Origin: JAIQFF01 sp963725615
GTDB lineage: Bacteria > Acidobacteriota > Terriglobia > Terriglobales > Acidobacteriaceae
Direction: 5' to 3'
DNA: 64,000 nucleotides
NCBI GenBank assembly: GCA_963725615.1
Contig: CAVRZO010000027.1
Coordinates: 1-64,000, forward strand
Both the position numbers and the translations under genes were made by a program. The notes below the pieces were generated by a model that was given only the letters and a program-made list of their open reading frames with translations, was not told the DNA's origin and did no database searches. Positions 1 to 8,461 of this stretch are shown here, one piece after another (positions within the stretch are counted from its first letter, which is position 1; every line of letters starts with the position of its first letter).

Positions 1-107
1 CGAGCAAGAGTGGCAAAGATTTGCCTATGGTTACTAAAGTCGCTCAAGCACGCCCAAAGACTGGCTTTCTTAAAGGAGGTTGGGGAGCGAGACGAATCGC
101 GCGACCG

Positions 108-965
108 CTAGAGTCCGACTTCAATGCGCGAACGCGGATCGAGCAAGTCGCGCAGCGCATCGCCGATGAAATTGAATGAAAGCACCGCGAGCATCACGGC
201 GAGCGCCGGAAAGAGTACGAGATGGGGAGCATCGAAGAGATGGGCGCGTCCATCGTTGAGCATCGCACCCCAACTGGCGGTCGGCGGGGCCACACCCAAA
301 CCCAGGAAGCTCATCGTGGCTTCGGCGAGAATGGCGCCAGCCATGCCGATCGCGGCCTGCACAATCACGGGCTGAATGATGTTAGGCAGAATGTGGCGGA
401 CAATCACGCGCAGGTCAGTCGCGCCCAGGGCGCGGGCGGCCTCTACAAACTCGCGTTCGCGCGCCGCCAGAACTTGTCCTCGGACCAGGCGAGCGTAGCC
501 TACCCATCCACCCAGGGAGAGCGCCAGCACAAGATTGAAAATCCCTGGACCGCGGAAAGCCACAAAGGCAATGGCCAGCAGAATTCCAGGGAAAGAGAGA
601 AACGCGTTCATCACGACCACGTTAAAAAAACGATCGATGTTTCCACCGTAGTAGCCGGCAAACGATCCCACGATCAGGCCAAGGGCGAGCGAGAGCGCGA
701 CCACCGAACTGCCCACCAGCATGGAAATGCGCGAGCCGTAGATGAGGCGGGAACAGATGTCGCGGCCGAGCTCATCGGTGCCACACCAGTGCGCCGAAGA
801 CGGCGGCGACAGGCGTGTGGGCAGATCAATGTAAGCCGGATCTTGGGGCGCGATCCACGGCGCGAACAGCGCGAAGATCACGAAGACGATGACCAACACT
901 ACCCCTGTGGTGGCCAGCGGGTTGTGGCGGGCGGCGCGGGGGAGCGAGATGGAGAGAGTAGACAA
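108..965 (-). CDS. ABC transporter permease, DppC/OppC type
   Basis: Inner-membrane permease of a peptide/nickel-type ABC importer, the partner of the DppB-like permease upstream. About 285 residues with roughly six hydrophobic segments. A conserved N-terminal region (HWCGTDELGRDICSR) and the EAA loop (EAARALGATDLRVIVRH, about residues 175-195), which contacts the ATPase, are typical of the family. The frame stays open back to a GTG at 1046, but that would overlap the DUF4440 gene by 49 bases. I chose the TTG at 965, just after that gene's stop. It has only a distant AGGA upstream, so the start is uncertain. Family membership is secure; the substrate is not known. Confidence 0.88.
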   Translation of the reverse strand: MSTLSISLPRAARHNPLATTGVVLVIVFVIFALFAPWIAPQDPAYIDLPTRLSPPSSAHWCGTDELGRDICSRLIYGSRISMLVGSSVVALSLALGLIVGSFAGYYGGNIDRFFNVVVMNAFLSFPGILLAIAFVAFRGPGIFNLVLALSLGGWVGYARLVRGQVLAAREREFVEAARALGATDLRVIVRHILPNIIQPVIVQAAIGMAGAILAEATMSFLGLGVAPPTASWGAMLNDGRAHLFDAPHLVLFPALAVMLAVLSFNFIGDALRDLLDPRSRIEVGL

Positions 966-997
966 TCTTTGGAAATCGAACGCGCTGGTCCTAAGGC

Positions 998-1450
998 CTA
1001 GGGCTTGTCGATTAGCTTCGAGTAGTGCATGTGGGCGGCGAGCCACGTGTTTCCGTGCCGTACCCAGAGGATGGTTGTTTGAAAGTCAGCCTTCCCTTCA
1101 GCATCAGTCGCGTGATCCACCGCTGTCTGCAGCGCCACGTCCCCATAGAACTGGAATTGGTTGTCGATTTTGCGCGAGACAACCTGCGCCTTTTCTCGAC
1201 GGCGAACCTGATCCAGATGTTGCTGCTTCGTCATCTGCCCAAAGTCTCCGGCCAAAGTGAAGGTATCGTCCTCGATCTCAGAGCAGGTTTTCACATCACC
1301 CGCGTCGTATGCCTTCAACAACGCATCGCGCTGTTGGACAATTGCGCGCTCGTCCTGGGCGCGCGTGCTGGCAGGAGAAGCGTTCTGTCTGGCGGCGAAC
1401 GTCAAAGCTGTCAACAGAAGTGAAATAAGGGCCCATTTCATGGTGGACAT
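998..1450 (-). CDS. Exported DUF4440 (SnoaL/NTF2-like) protein
   Basis: About 150 residues. The N-terminus (MSTMKWALISLLLTALTFA) is a signal peptide, so the protein is probably periplasmic. The rest fits the DUF4440 branch of the NTF2-like cone fold: RDALLKAYDAGDVKTCSEI early, then ILWVRHGNTWLAAHMHYS at the end. These domains bind small molecules or form dimers; no specific reaction can be assigned. It lies between two permease genes of one importer, 73 bases after the first and about 30 before the second, so it is probably co-transcribed. This placement is unusual for a peptide importer operon. Confidence 0.78.
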   Translation of the reverse strand: MSTMKWALISLLLTALTFAARQNASPASTRAQDERAIVQQRDALLKAYDAGDVKTCSEIEDDTFTLAGDFGQMTKQQHLDQVRRREKAQVVSRKIDNQFQFYGDVALQTAVDHATDAEGKADFQTTILWVRHGNTWLAAHMHYSKLIDKP

Positions 1451-1522
1451 CCTTTCTTACGCCCGACGCACGCAGCATAACAAATCGCCCGAACTAAGTT
1501 CATCGACCTGCTGCTCTTCCAT

Positions 1523-2464
<942 letters not shown>

Positions 2465-2483
2465 GCCTCGGTTTCTTTTTCAA

Positions 2484-2520
2484 CCCGGTTCTTAGTTTTT
2501 TGTTCCCGGTTCTCAGTCTC
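2484..2520. repeat. Heptad-repeat array (aactaag/aaccggg variant)
   Basis: On the minus strand this reads as successive 7-bp units such as aactgag, aaccggg, aacaaaa, aactaag, aaccggg. It lies between the CBS-domain gene and the DppB-like gene and overlaps the last codons and stop of the CBS-domain gene. It belongs to the heptad family also seen near 8.0, 28.6 and 34.6 kb. Confidence 0.6.
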
Positions 2521-3883
2521 CTGCCTGGGGGACGGGTTTGGGCTCCAGCTTTTCAATTTTGACTTTGGCGATGCGGTGGCCTTCGATTTCCTGGACGGTG
2601 TAGCGGTGGCCTTCGTATTCAAAGGTCTCACCTTGACGCGGGATTCGCTGCAGGCGGGCGAGGATAAAGCCGGCCAGAGTTTCGAAGCCGGAATCGCGCG
2701 GCAAGGAAAGTTGATACTGCGATTCCAGGTCGCGAATGCTGACCGAACCTTCGAGAACGACCGCGATCTCCCCTTCGACCAGGGCTTGTTGGGCCGGAGC
2801 GATGTCAAATTCGTCTTCGATTTCACCTACAATCTGCTCCAGAACATCTTCGACTGTTACCACGCCAGCAGTCGAGCCGAACTCATCCACCACCACTGCC
2901 AGGTGTCGTTTGCGCTCCTTGAATTCTTCCAGCAACTCGGTCAGCACCTTGGTTTCAGGCACGACCAGCACATCGTGCATGATCTGGCTGATTTTCATAG
3001 AGGAGACTCGGGCCGCGACCGGCTGATCGGGAGCGGCTGTTAGGCGGAGGCGGGTCCAGCGCATCAGGTCTTTGGCATAGAGCACACCGACGATGTGTTC
3101 CGGTCCACGCTGCGGGTCGTAGACCGGGACCCGTGAGTGCTGTTCCTCGACTACGCGGGAGAGGGCATCGGAAATCGTGAGATCGCCGGGCAACGAGAAA
3201 ATGGCAGGGCGAGGCACCATGACCTCGCGCACGGTGATGTTGTCCAGTTCCAGCGCGTGGTGGATCATTTCTTCCTGGAAGGGCGGAATCTCGCCGAACT
3301 GCCGGCTGGCGGTCACGATGAGCTTGAGTTCATCGGGCGAGTGTACGGGCCCCTCTCTGATCCGGCGAGAGCCCAACGCCCTGAGTACCCAGCCAGCCGC
3401 CCGACTCATGACGAATAGCAAAGGGCGAGTCAAGGTCAGGAAGACATCCATGGGCGCGGCCACCGCCAGTGCCACCTGCTCCGACCGCTGCAGGGCCAGC
3501 GACTTCGGAACCAACTCACCCAGGATGACGTGCAGGCAGGTGATCAGGACGAAAGAGATAAAAATTGCGATGCCGTGAGCGTAAACCGAGGCGTGGGGAA
3601 CGTCCTGGACCGGACCCAGCATCATTTGGGCCAACAGCGGCTCGCCCACCCAGCCCAGGGTCAGGCTGACGATGGTGACTCCCAGTTGGACGCCGTTGAC
3701 CACTTCGTCCAGGTTGCGGTGCAGCTTCTGCACGATGCGAGCGCCGATGCGCCGGGCCGCGATCAACTGCTGGATACGGGTATCACGCACGCTGACCAGG
3801 GAGAACTCCGCGGCAGCAAAGAATGCGTTGGCCGCCACCAGGAGCAGGATGAGAAACACCCGCAGCAGAACGTAGGCAATCAT
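2513..3883 (-). CDS. CNNM/CorC/HlyC-family membrane protein with CBS pair
   Basis: 456 residues. A DUF21 (CNNM) transmembrane domain fills about residues 1-195, followed by a CBS-domain pair (about 205-345, starting near VREVMVPRPAIFSLPGD) that would bind adenine nucleotides, and a C-terminal CorC_HlyC domain (about 355-440). Relatives are linked to magnesium/cobalt efflux or resistance; the hemolysin label is historical. The ATG at 3883 opens directly into a hydrophobic helix. A second family member lies at 21805-23070. The last codons run into the heptad repeat, so the exact C-terminus may have been changed by it. Confidence 0.9.
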   Translation of the reverse strand: MIAYVLLRVFLILLLVAANAFFAAAEFSLVSVRDTRIQQLIAARRIGARIVQKLHRNLDEVVNGVQLGVTIVSLTLGWVGEPLLAQMMLGPVQDVPHASVYAHGIAIFISFVLITCLHVILGELVPKSLALQRSEQVALAVAAPMDVFLTLTRPLLFVMSRAAGWVLRALGSRRIREGPVHSPDELKLIVTASRQFGEIPPFQEEMIHHALELDNITVREVMVPRPAIFSLPGDLTISDALSRVVEEQHSRVPVYDPQRGPEHIVGVLYAKDLMRWTRLRLTAAPDQPVAARVSSMKISQIMHDVLVVPETKVLTELLEEFKERKRHLAVVVDEFGSTAGVVTVEDVLEQIVGEIEDEFDIAPAQQALVEGEIAVVLEGSVSIRDLESQYQLSLPRDSGFETLAGFILARLQRIPRQGETFEYEGHRYTVQEIEGHRIAKVKIEKLEPKPVPQAGD

Positions 3884-4160
3884 GGAACGCTAATTCTAAC
3901 ATTCCAAAGAGAAATGGCAGGATTGCGACTCTAACGTCTTGTCGAATCAGGGTCATCGCGGCCGCGCGGGGCAAATCCAGGGGTTCTCTGCTTCCATTTC
4001 GAGGTTTCTGGGGTCTAATCTCTGTCAGACGGTGTTTTTTGTTTAGCGTTTTTCGTTTAACCAGCGATCAGAATGTTCCTGGCGGATAATCTCTGGAACA
4101 AACTACATACCCAGTTCGTAACCTATATCGACGCGGGAAGTATCCACTCAGGAGGCAGAT
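3884..4160. other. Divergent intergenic region
   Basis: Region of 277 bases between two divergent genes, so both promoters should lie here. I see no convincing paired -35/-10 boxes. T-rich stretches occur at 4034-4062. AGGAGG at 4150-4155 is the ribosome binding site of the adaptor gene. Confidence 0.5.
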
Positions 4161-5372
4161 GTGAACGGGAACGGTAGCAGCAAGAAGCGAAAGAAGCGGC
4201 TGATCTACGGCGGCATCGGACTCGTGATTGTCCTGCTGATCGCCGGGGGGCTGATCGCAGCCACTCACGGCGGCACCAAAATTGACCCTTCCAAACTGCA
4301 GAAAGTGGAAAAGGGCGACCTGGCCAAGAGCGTGGTCGCCACCGGCAAAGTCACTCCTATTACCAAGGTCGAGGTGAAATCCAAGGCCAGCGGAATCGTC
4401 AAAAAGCTGTTTGTGGACTATGGCGATAAAGTCAAGAAGGGCCAGTTGTTGGCCCAGTTGGACAAAGAAGAAATCGAGGCGCAGGTCGAACAGTCCCGCG
4501 CCGCCGCCGAGGCTGCCGAAGCCACCCTGAAGGGCTCCGAAGCCGACTATGAGCGGGCGAAGGTGGATGCTGAGGGGCCGGATGTTCCCCTGCTCAAACG
4601 AGCCTACGAGCGCGCCATTGGGATGGCGAAGGAAGGTGTAGTCTCTACCTCAGCCCTGGAAGACGCCCAGAAAAACTACGAGCTGGCGTTGAATAAGCAG
4701 AACGTGTCGAAAGCGCAGGTCACGGTCCTCAAGGCGAAGATTGCCCAGTCCCAGGGACAACTGGCTCGGGACCGTGCCACCTTGAAGCAACTCGAAGAGC
4801 AGCTGAGTTACACCGACATTGAGTCACCGATCGACGGAATCGTCCTGTCGCGTGACGTGGAAATGGGCGATGCCGTCAGCTCAATTCTGGTTCTGGGCTC
4901 GGCCGCAACCCTGGTCATGACCCTGGGAGATACCAGCCAGGTTTACGTGAAGGGCAAAGTCGACGAAAGCGACATCGGCAAGGTCTATCTGGGCCAGCCG
5001 GCGCGAATTAAGGTGGAGTCCTTCAAGGACAAGACCTTCAACGGCGTGGTCAACAAGATCTCGCCCATGGGCGTGGAGAAGGACAACGTCACCACTTTTG
5101 AAGTACGCGTGTCCATCAATAACCCCGGCGGTGAATTGAAGGCCGAGATGACCGCTAATGCTGAAATCATTCTGGAAGAACACAAGAGCGTGCTCCAGAT
5201 TCCCGAGGGCGCAATCATCTACGACAAGGACAAGAAGGCTTCGGTCGAAATTCCCGACCCCAGCGCAAAAGAGGGCAAAAAGAAGATTGCGGTCAATATC
5301 GGCATCTCCAACGGCGCCAAGACCGAGCTCCTGAGCGGGCTCAAAGAAGGCGACCAGGTGGTGCTGCAGTAA
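4161..5372 (+). CDS. HlyD/MacA-type efflux periplasmic adaptor
   Basis: Membrane-fusion (adaptor) protein, about 403 residues. A single N-terminal membrane anchor (about 14-34) is followed by a split biotinyl-lipoyl domain (VVATGKVTPITKVEVKSKAS), a long alpha-hairpin coiled coil rich in Ala, Lys and Glu (about 95-215), then the second lipoyl half, a beta-barrel domain (AATLVMTLGDTSQVYVKG) and a membrane-proximal domain. Such adaptors link an inner-membrane ABC or RND pump to an outer-membrane channel; neither is adjacent. The GTG at 4161 is preceded by AGGAGG five bases upstream. The overlapping ATG at 4159 is followed at once by TGA and cannot be the start. Confidence 0.9.
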   Translation: MNGNGSSKKRKKRLIYGGIGLVIVLLIAGGLIAATHGGTKIDPSKLQKVEKGDLAKSVVATGKVTPITKVEVKSKASGIVKKLFVDYGDKVKKGQLLAQLDKEEIEAQVEQSRAAAEAAEATLKGSEADYERAKVDAEGPDVPLLKRAYERAIGMAKEGVVSTSALEDAQKNYELALNKQNVSKAQVTVLKAKIAQSQGQLARDRATLKQLEEQLSYTDIESPIDGIVLSRDVEMGDAVSSILVLGSAATLVMTLGDTSQVYVKGKVDESDIGKVYLGQPARIKVESFKDKTFNGVVNKISPMGVEKDNVTTFEVRVSINNPGGELKAEMTANAEIILEEHKSVLQIPEGAIIYDKDKKASVEIPDPSAKEGKKKIAVNIGISNGAKTELLSGLKEGDQVVLQ

Positions 5373-5432
5373 TGGTCGGGGCCCGCATCTGCTCTTGGGA
5401 TGCATAATTTGACTGAGCTTTCGGGAGAAACC

Positions 5433-6437
5433 ATGAAACGCCTGAACGTTGTTCCCTCAATGCTCTCGTCCTGGGCTATCGCAACCATGATCGTCGCAGC
5501 TCTGATCTGCCTTCCGGCCCTGCCCGCCGCCGCGGCGGCGGAAGGTTCGTTTCAGCGTGCCTTGCAGGTGACCGGACCGGTGCATCTGGACTTGACCACG
5601 GGCTCGGGCGACGTCGAAGTCCACACCGGCAATTCGAACCAGGTGCGGGTAACCGGGCACATCCGGGCCTCGGAATGGTTCGGAGGAAATAACGTAGAAG
5701 AGAAGATCAAACGGCTGGAGGCGAATCCGCCGATCCAGCAGAGCGGCAATGACATCCGCATCGGCCATATCGATGATCCGGAGTTGCGGCACAACATTTC
5801 CATCAGCTACGAAGTCGTTGTTCCTTCCGAAACCGACTTGCGCATGCAGACCGGCTCCGGCGAGCAGAAGGTCGAGGGCATTCGAGGTCCGCTCGATGTC
5901 AGCTCCGGCTCCGGAAGCCTTAAGATTTCTGCCATCGGTGACCGGGTGCACGCAGAGACCGGTTCCGGCGATATCGATATCAAGCGCGTGAAAGGCAACG
6001 TACACGCCAAGACTGGCAGCGGTTCCATTGATGCCAGCGACATTGCAGGCGCTTTCGAGGCCAACAGCGGCAGTGGACATATCACTCTGCAACAGACTGC
6101 GCCCGGCTCGGTCCGGGTGGACACCGGCTCCGGAGGCATGGAACTGCACGGAGTGGAAGGCTCGCTCGAAGCCAAGGCCGGCAGCGGAACCATTCAAGCC
6201 GAAGGCAGTCCCACCGGCGCCTGGTCGCTGCACACCGGTTCTGGGGAAGTGAACCTGAAGCTGCCCTCGAACGCCTCCTTCGATTTGGACGCCCACACCA
6301 GCTCCGGCTCTATCTCGATTGACCAGCCTCATTCGGTCCAAGGCTCCATCGGGCGCAAGGAAGTCCGCGGCCGGGTCGGTGGCGGAGGCGTACCGGTGGA
6401 AGTCGAAACCGGATCAGGAGATATTCAGATCCGGTAA
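5433..6437 (+). CDS. Exported DUF4097 beta-helix-like repeat protein
   Basis: 334 residues from the ATG at 5433, which has GGAG at 5424-5427 and begins a good signal peptide (MKRLNVVPSMLSSW, then a hydrophobic core ending in Ala-rich sequence). An in-frame ATG at 5400 lacks these features. The mature part has eleven repeats of about 18-25 residues centred on [TS]-[GS]-S-G-x-[VIL]-x-[VIL], for example TGSGDVEVHT, TGSGDIDIKR and TGSGDIQIR at the end. This is the DUF4097 pattern expected to stack as a beta-solenoid outside the cytoplasm. It follows the adaptor gene by 60 bases and may be co-transcribed. Function unknown. Confidence 0.85.
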   Translation: MKRLNVVPSMLSSWAIATMIVAALICLPALPAAAAAEGSFQRALQVTGPVHLDLTTGSGDVEVHTGNSNQVRVTGHIRASEWFGGNNVEEKIKRLEANPPIQQSGNDIRIGHIDDPELRHNISISYEVVVPSETDLRMQTGSGEQKVEGIRGPLDVSSGSGSLKISAIGDRVHAETGSGDIDIKRVKGNVHAKTGSGSIDASDIAGAFEANSGSGHITLQQTAPGSVRVDTGSGGMELHGVEGSLEAKAGSGTIQAEGSPTGAWSLHTGSGEVNLKLPSNASFDLDAHTSSGSISIDQPHSVQGSIGRKEVRGRVGGGGVPVEVETGSGDIQIR

Positions 6438-6438
6438 G

Positions 6439-6604
6439 CAGTCGTCGGTCGTCAGTCGTCGGTCGTCAGCGAATCCATTCTGCCTTTTGCAGAATCTCTC
6501 CGCGAGCTTTTGGTCAAAGTCTTAAACCACAAACAAAGTAAAAAGGGTCATGCCGCGGACGCAATGGATTGGCTGACGACCGACGACTGAAGACTGACGA
6601 CTGC
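6439..6604. repeat. Heptad-repeat inverted doublet (166 bp)
   Basis: Left arm 6439-6469 is built from units agtcgtc/ggtcgtc. The right arm 6571-6604 is its inverted counterpart (gaccgac, gactgaa, gactgac, gactgc). The inverted match continues inward (aatccatt at 6471 against aatggatt near 6564). A spacer of about 90 bp separates the arms, giving a MITE-like layout. It starts two bases after the stop of the DUF4097 gene. Confidence 0.8.
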
Positions 6605-6693
6605 TTTCGAGTTACCTCCGTTCCTTGACTCCACCCCTCTGACGGGTTACTTTCGGCATTTCCGGGATAACTCTGTCTGCAAGCGAGGGGAAA

Positions 6694-7524
6694 TTGGCGC
6701 ATCGTCCGATCATCACGCTGACTACCGACTTTGGGCTCAACGATCATTTCGTGGGGACAATTAAAGGCGTCATTCTCAATATTTCTCCGGAGATTGAGAT
6801 CGTGGACATCAGCCACTCTGTCCAGGCCTTCGACGTATTGGATGGCGCGCTTACGATTGCTCAGTCGTATTCCTACTTCCCTACTGGAACGGTGCACCTG
6901 GTTGTGGTTGACCCGGGAGTGGGAACGGCGCGACGACCGATCCTGGTCTCCAGCGACCGGCATCACTTTGTTGCGCCTGACAACGGCGTGCTTTCCATGG
7001 TTTACGCTCTAGAAGAGCGGTTGCATATTCGCCACGTCACCGCGGAGCACTATTCCCTGCAGCCCATCAGCAATACCTTCCATGCGCGCGATATCTTTGC
7101 GCCGGTCGCAGCCTGGCTGGCCAAGGGAGTGGACTCGGAAAAGTTCGGCGACGAGATCACCGACTTCGTCCGCTTCAATCCACCCAAACCGAAATCGGTG
7201 AACGGCAATACGCTGCGCGGGGTCATTCTGAAAGTGGACCGCTTTGGCAATCTGGTGACCAACATCACGCCGCAGGACGCTCCCATGCTCTTTGGAGCGG
7301 CACCCGCTCCGTTTAAGATGGTCGTAGGCAAGCACGAGATTACGTCAATCCTGCCCAATTACTCGGAAGGCTCGCCCGGCGAGGTATTCGGGATCCTGGG
7401 CAGCATGGGCTATCTGGAAGTCGCCGCCAATCGTGGCTCAGCCGCCAAGATCATCGGCAGCGGCAAGGGCAGCGAGGTAACAATCTCTCTCGAAGGCGCC
7501 GCCGCCGCCGGAAACGGAAACTAA
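6694..7524 (+). CDS. SAM hydroxide adenosyltransferase (DUF62 family)
   Basis: 276 residues; the family hydrolyses S-adenosylmethionine to adenosine and methionine using an activated water. It is the non-halogenating relative of fluorinase and chlorinase. The N-terminal signature ITLTTDFGLNDHFVG, then VVVDPGVGTARRPI (about residues 70-83), and a C-terminal beta-barrel domain from about residue 170 match the family. The start is TTG at 6694, preceded by GAGGGG at 6685-6690; no ATG is available nearby. It lies alone between repeat elements. SAM turnover or homeostasis is a family inference. Confidence 0.88.
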   Translation: MAHRPIITLTTDFGLNDHFVGTIKGVILNISPEIEIVDISHSVQAFDVLDGALTIAQSYSYFPTGTVHLVVVDPGVGTARRPILVSSDRHHFVAPDNGVLSMVYALEERLHIRHVTAEHYSLQPISNTFHARDIFAPVAAWLAKGVDSEKFGDEITDFVRFNPPKPKSVNGNTLRGVILKVDRFGNLVTNITPQDAPMLFGAAPAPFKMVVGKHEITSILPNYSEGSPGEVFGILGSMGYLEVAANRGSAAKIIGSGKGSEVTISLEGAAAAGNGN

Positions 7525-7543
7525 GCTCACGAGTAGACCGTCA

Positions 7544-7682
7544 AAGGGTGCCCCGTCCAAGCTCTGCTTGGGCGGGGATTTTTTTGGCAGAGGCCCAGGG
7601 CTTGGAGTTCTCCCTTGACTAAGTCTGGGGCGGATCAACATCAAGAGACCCGCCCAAGCGTAGCTTGGACGGGGCACCCGAG
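7544..7682. repeat. Palindrome doublet (gtgccccgtccaagc family)
   Basis: Two imperfect palindromes in inverted orientation: 7546-7580 (gtgccccgtccaagc, then gcttgggcgggg) and 7650-7680 (cccgcccaagc, then gcttggacggggcac). The outer ends GGGTGCCCCGTCCAAGC and GCTTGGACGGGGCACCC form terminal inverted repeats around a spacer of about 65 bp. Nothing else is apparent in this gap. Confidence 0.75.
7551..7587 (+). terminator. Probable intrinsic terminator after the DUF62 gene
   Basis: A GC-rich hairpin (ccccgtccaagc / gcttgggcgggg) is followed directly by a run of seven T residues. It lies about 30 bases after the upstream stop codon and forms the left half of the palindrome doublet, so the repeat itself appears to supply the terminator. 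Confidence 0.65.
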
Positions 7683-7697
7683 TCTTGAATTTTCCAA

Positions 7698-7931
7698 TTA
7701 AGGGCGCTTCGGCCCGGCATGGACGTAGCGTTCTATTTCACCGGTCCACTTAAGAAAGCGCCAAAGATTGCTGCGTTCCCGCCACATGAACTCCCAAAAC
7801 TCCAGGAACCCGATCTGCTGCATCTTGACCCCGCAGTACGTCTCCACCCGCCACAGAAGATAGGGGCTGCGCCAGGGGGTAAGCCGATGTCCACGGGTTG
7901 CGTTCCAGAGGAATCGAAGCATGTTGCGCAT
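7698..7931 (-). CDS. Small hypothetical protein, Trp/Arg-rich
   Basis: 77 residues, rich in Trp, Arg and aromatic residues (LTPWRSPYLLWRVETYCGV, FWEFMWRERSNLWRFLKW). No signal peptide or membrane helix is evident. The start ATG at 7931 has AGGAA seven bases upstream. No overlapping frame gives a better gene, and the composition is protein-like rather than random. I recall no named domain; it could be a lineage-specific conserved protein. Function unknown. Confidence 0.55.
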   Translation of the reverse strand: MRNMLRFLWNATRGHRLTPWRSPYLLWRVETYCGVKMQQIGFLEFWEFMWRERSNLWRFLKWTGEIERYVHAGPKRP

Positions 7932-7997
7932 GGGTGTTCCTGAGTATAGCCCGGACCCATCGGTCAGGATCGGTTTACGGTTGGATCTTCAAGAAAA

Positions 7998-8033
7998 CCA
8001 GTTATCAGTCTCTAGTTCCCGGTTCTCAGTTGA
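7998..8033. repeat. Heptad-repeat array (agttatc/ggttctc variant)
   Basis: Successive 7-bp units agttatc, agtctct, agttccc, ggttctc, agttgag lie just upstream of the TPR gene. They share the RRCYGAN skeleton when read on the minus strand, and the register matches the array near 2.5 kb. Confidence 0.6.
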
Positions 8034-8055
8034 GACCTGTTAAGATTTTCGCTTC

Positions 8056-8403
8056 ATGACCAGCGCCCGCCAGAAAGCTGAAGACCATTACTACGCCGCC
8101 CTTGATCTGGTTGCTGAGGGCGAGCAGGAGCGTGCCTTGGGCGAATACCAGCAGTCTCTGGCGGCCGATCCTGTATTTACTGAAGCCATGCACGGCATGG
8201 CCCGCACCTTGCAAGACCTGAATCGCCTGGATGAAGCCATCGCGGTGGCGAAACGAATCGCCGAACTCGATCCCGACGACGTGCTGGCCTATACCAGCCT
8301 GTCCGTCCTATACCAGAAAAAGGGCATGATTCCCGAGGCCGAAGCCGAAGCCAACAAAGCCAGAATCCTGGGATGGAAGCAGCAACTGAAGGGCAGTCGT
8401 TAG
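8056..8403 (+). CDS. Short tetratricopeptide repeat protein
   Basis: 115 residues holding about three TPR motifs: a first helix pair around KAEDHYYAALDLVAEGEQ, then ALGEYQQSLAADPVFTEAMH and LDEAIAVAKRIAELDPDDV, then AYTSLSVLYQKKGMIPEAEA. TPRs mediate protein-protein contacts. There is no signal peptide, so it is probably cytoplasmic. The last codons (GSR-stop) are already part of the heptad hairpin that separates it from the convergent pilR. Partner unknown. Confidence 0.78.
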   Translation: MTSARQKAEDHYYAALDLVAEGEQERALGEYQQSLAADPVFTEAMHGMARTLQDLNRLDEAIAVAKRIAELDPDDVLAYTSLSVLYQKKGMIPEAEAEANKARILGWKQQLKGSR

Positions 8404-8461
8404 TCGTCGGTCGTCAGTCGTCAGAGAGGGCTGAAGACTGAAGACCGACGACTGACGACTA
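8393..8461. repeat. Heptad-repeat hairpin between convergent genes
   Basis: Left arm 8393-8424 (units agtcgtt, agtcgtc, ggtcgtc, agtcgtc) faces right arm 8431-8461 (gaagact, gaagacc, gacgact, gacgact) across a loop of about 6 bases. The TPR stop (8401-8403) and the pilR stop (8459-8461) both lie inside the stem ends, so the element fills the whole intergenic space. It may act as a bidirectional transcript end. Confidence 0.8.

Noticed and set aside
4094..4125. GGAACAAACT with a downstream TTCGTAA as an ECF-sigma promoter for the adaptor gene
   Set aside because: The -35-like GGAAC is common and the -10 match is poor; no ECF gene or repeated motif supports it.
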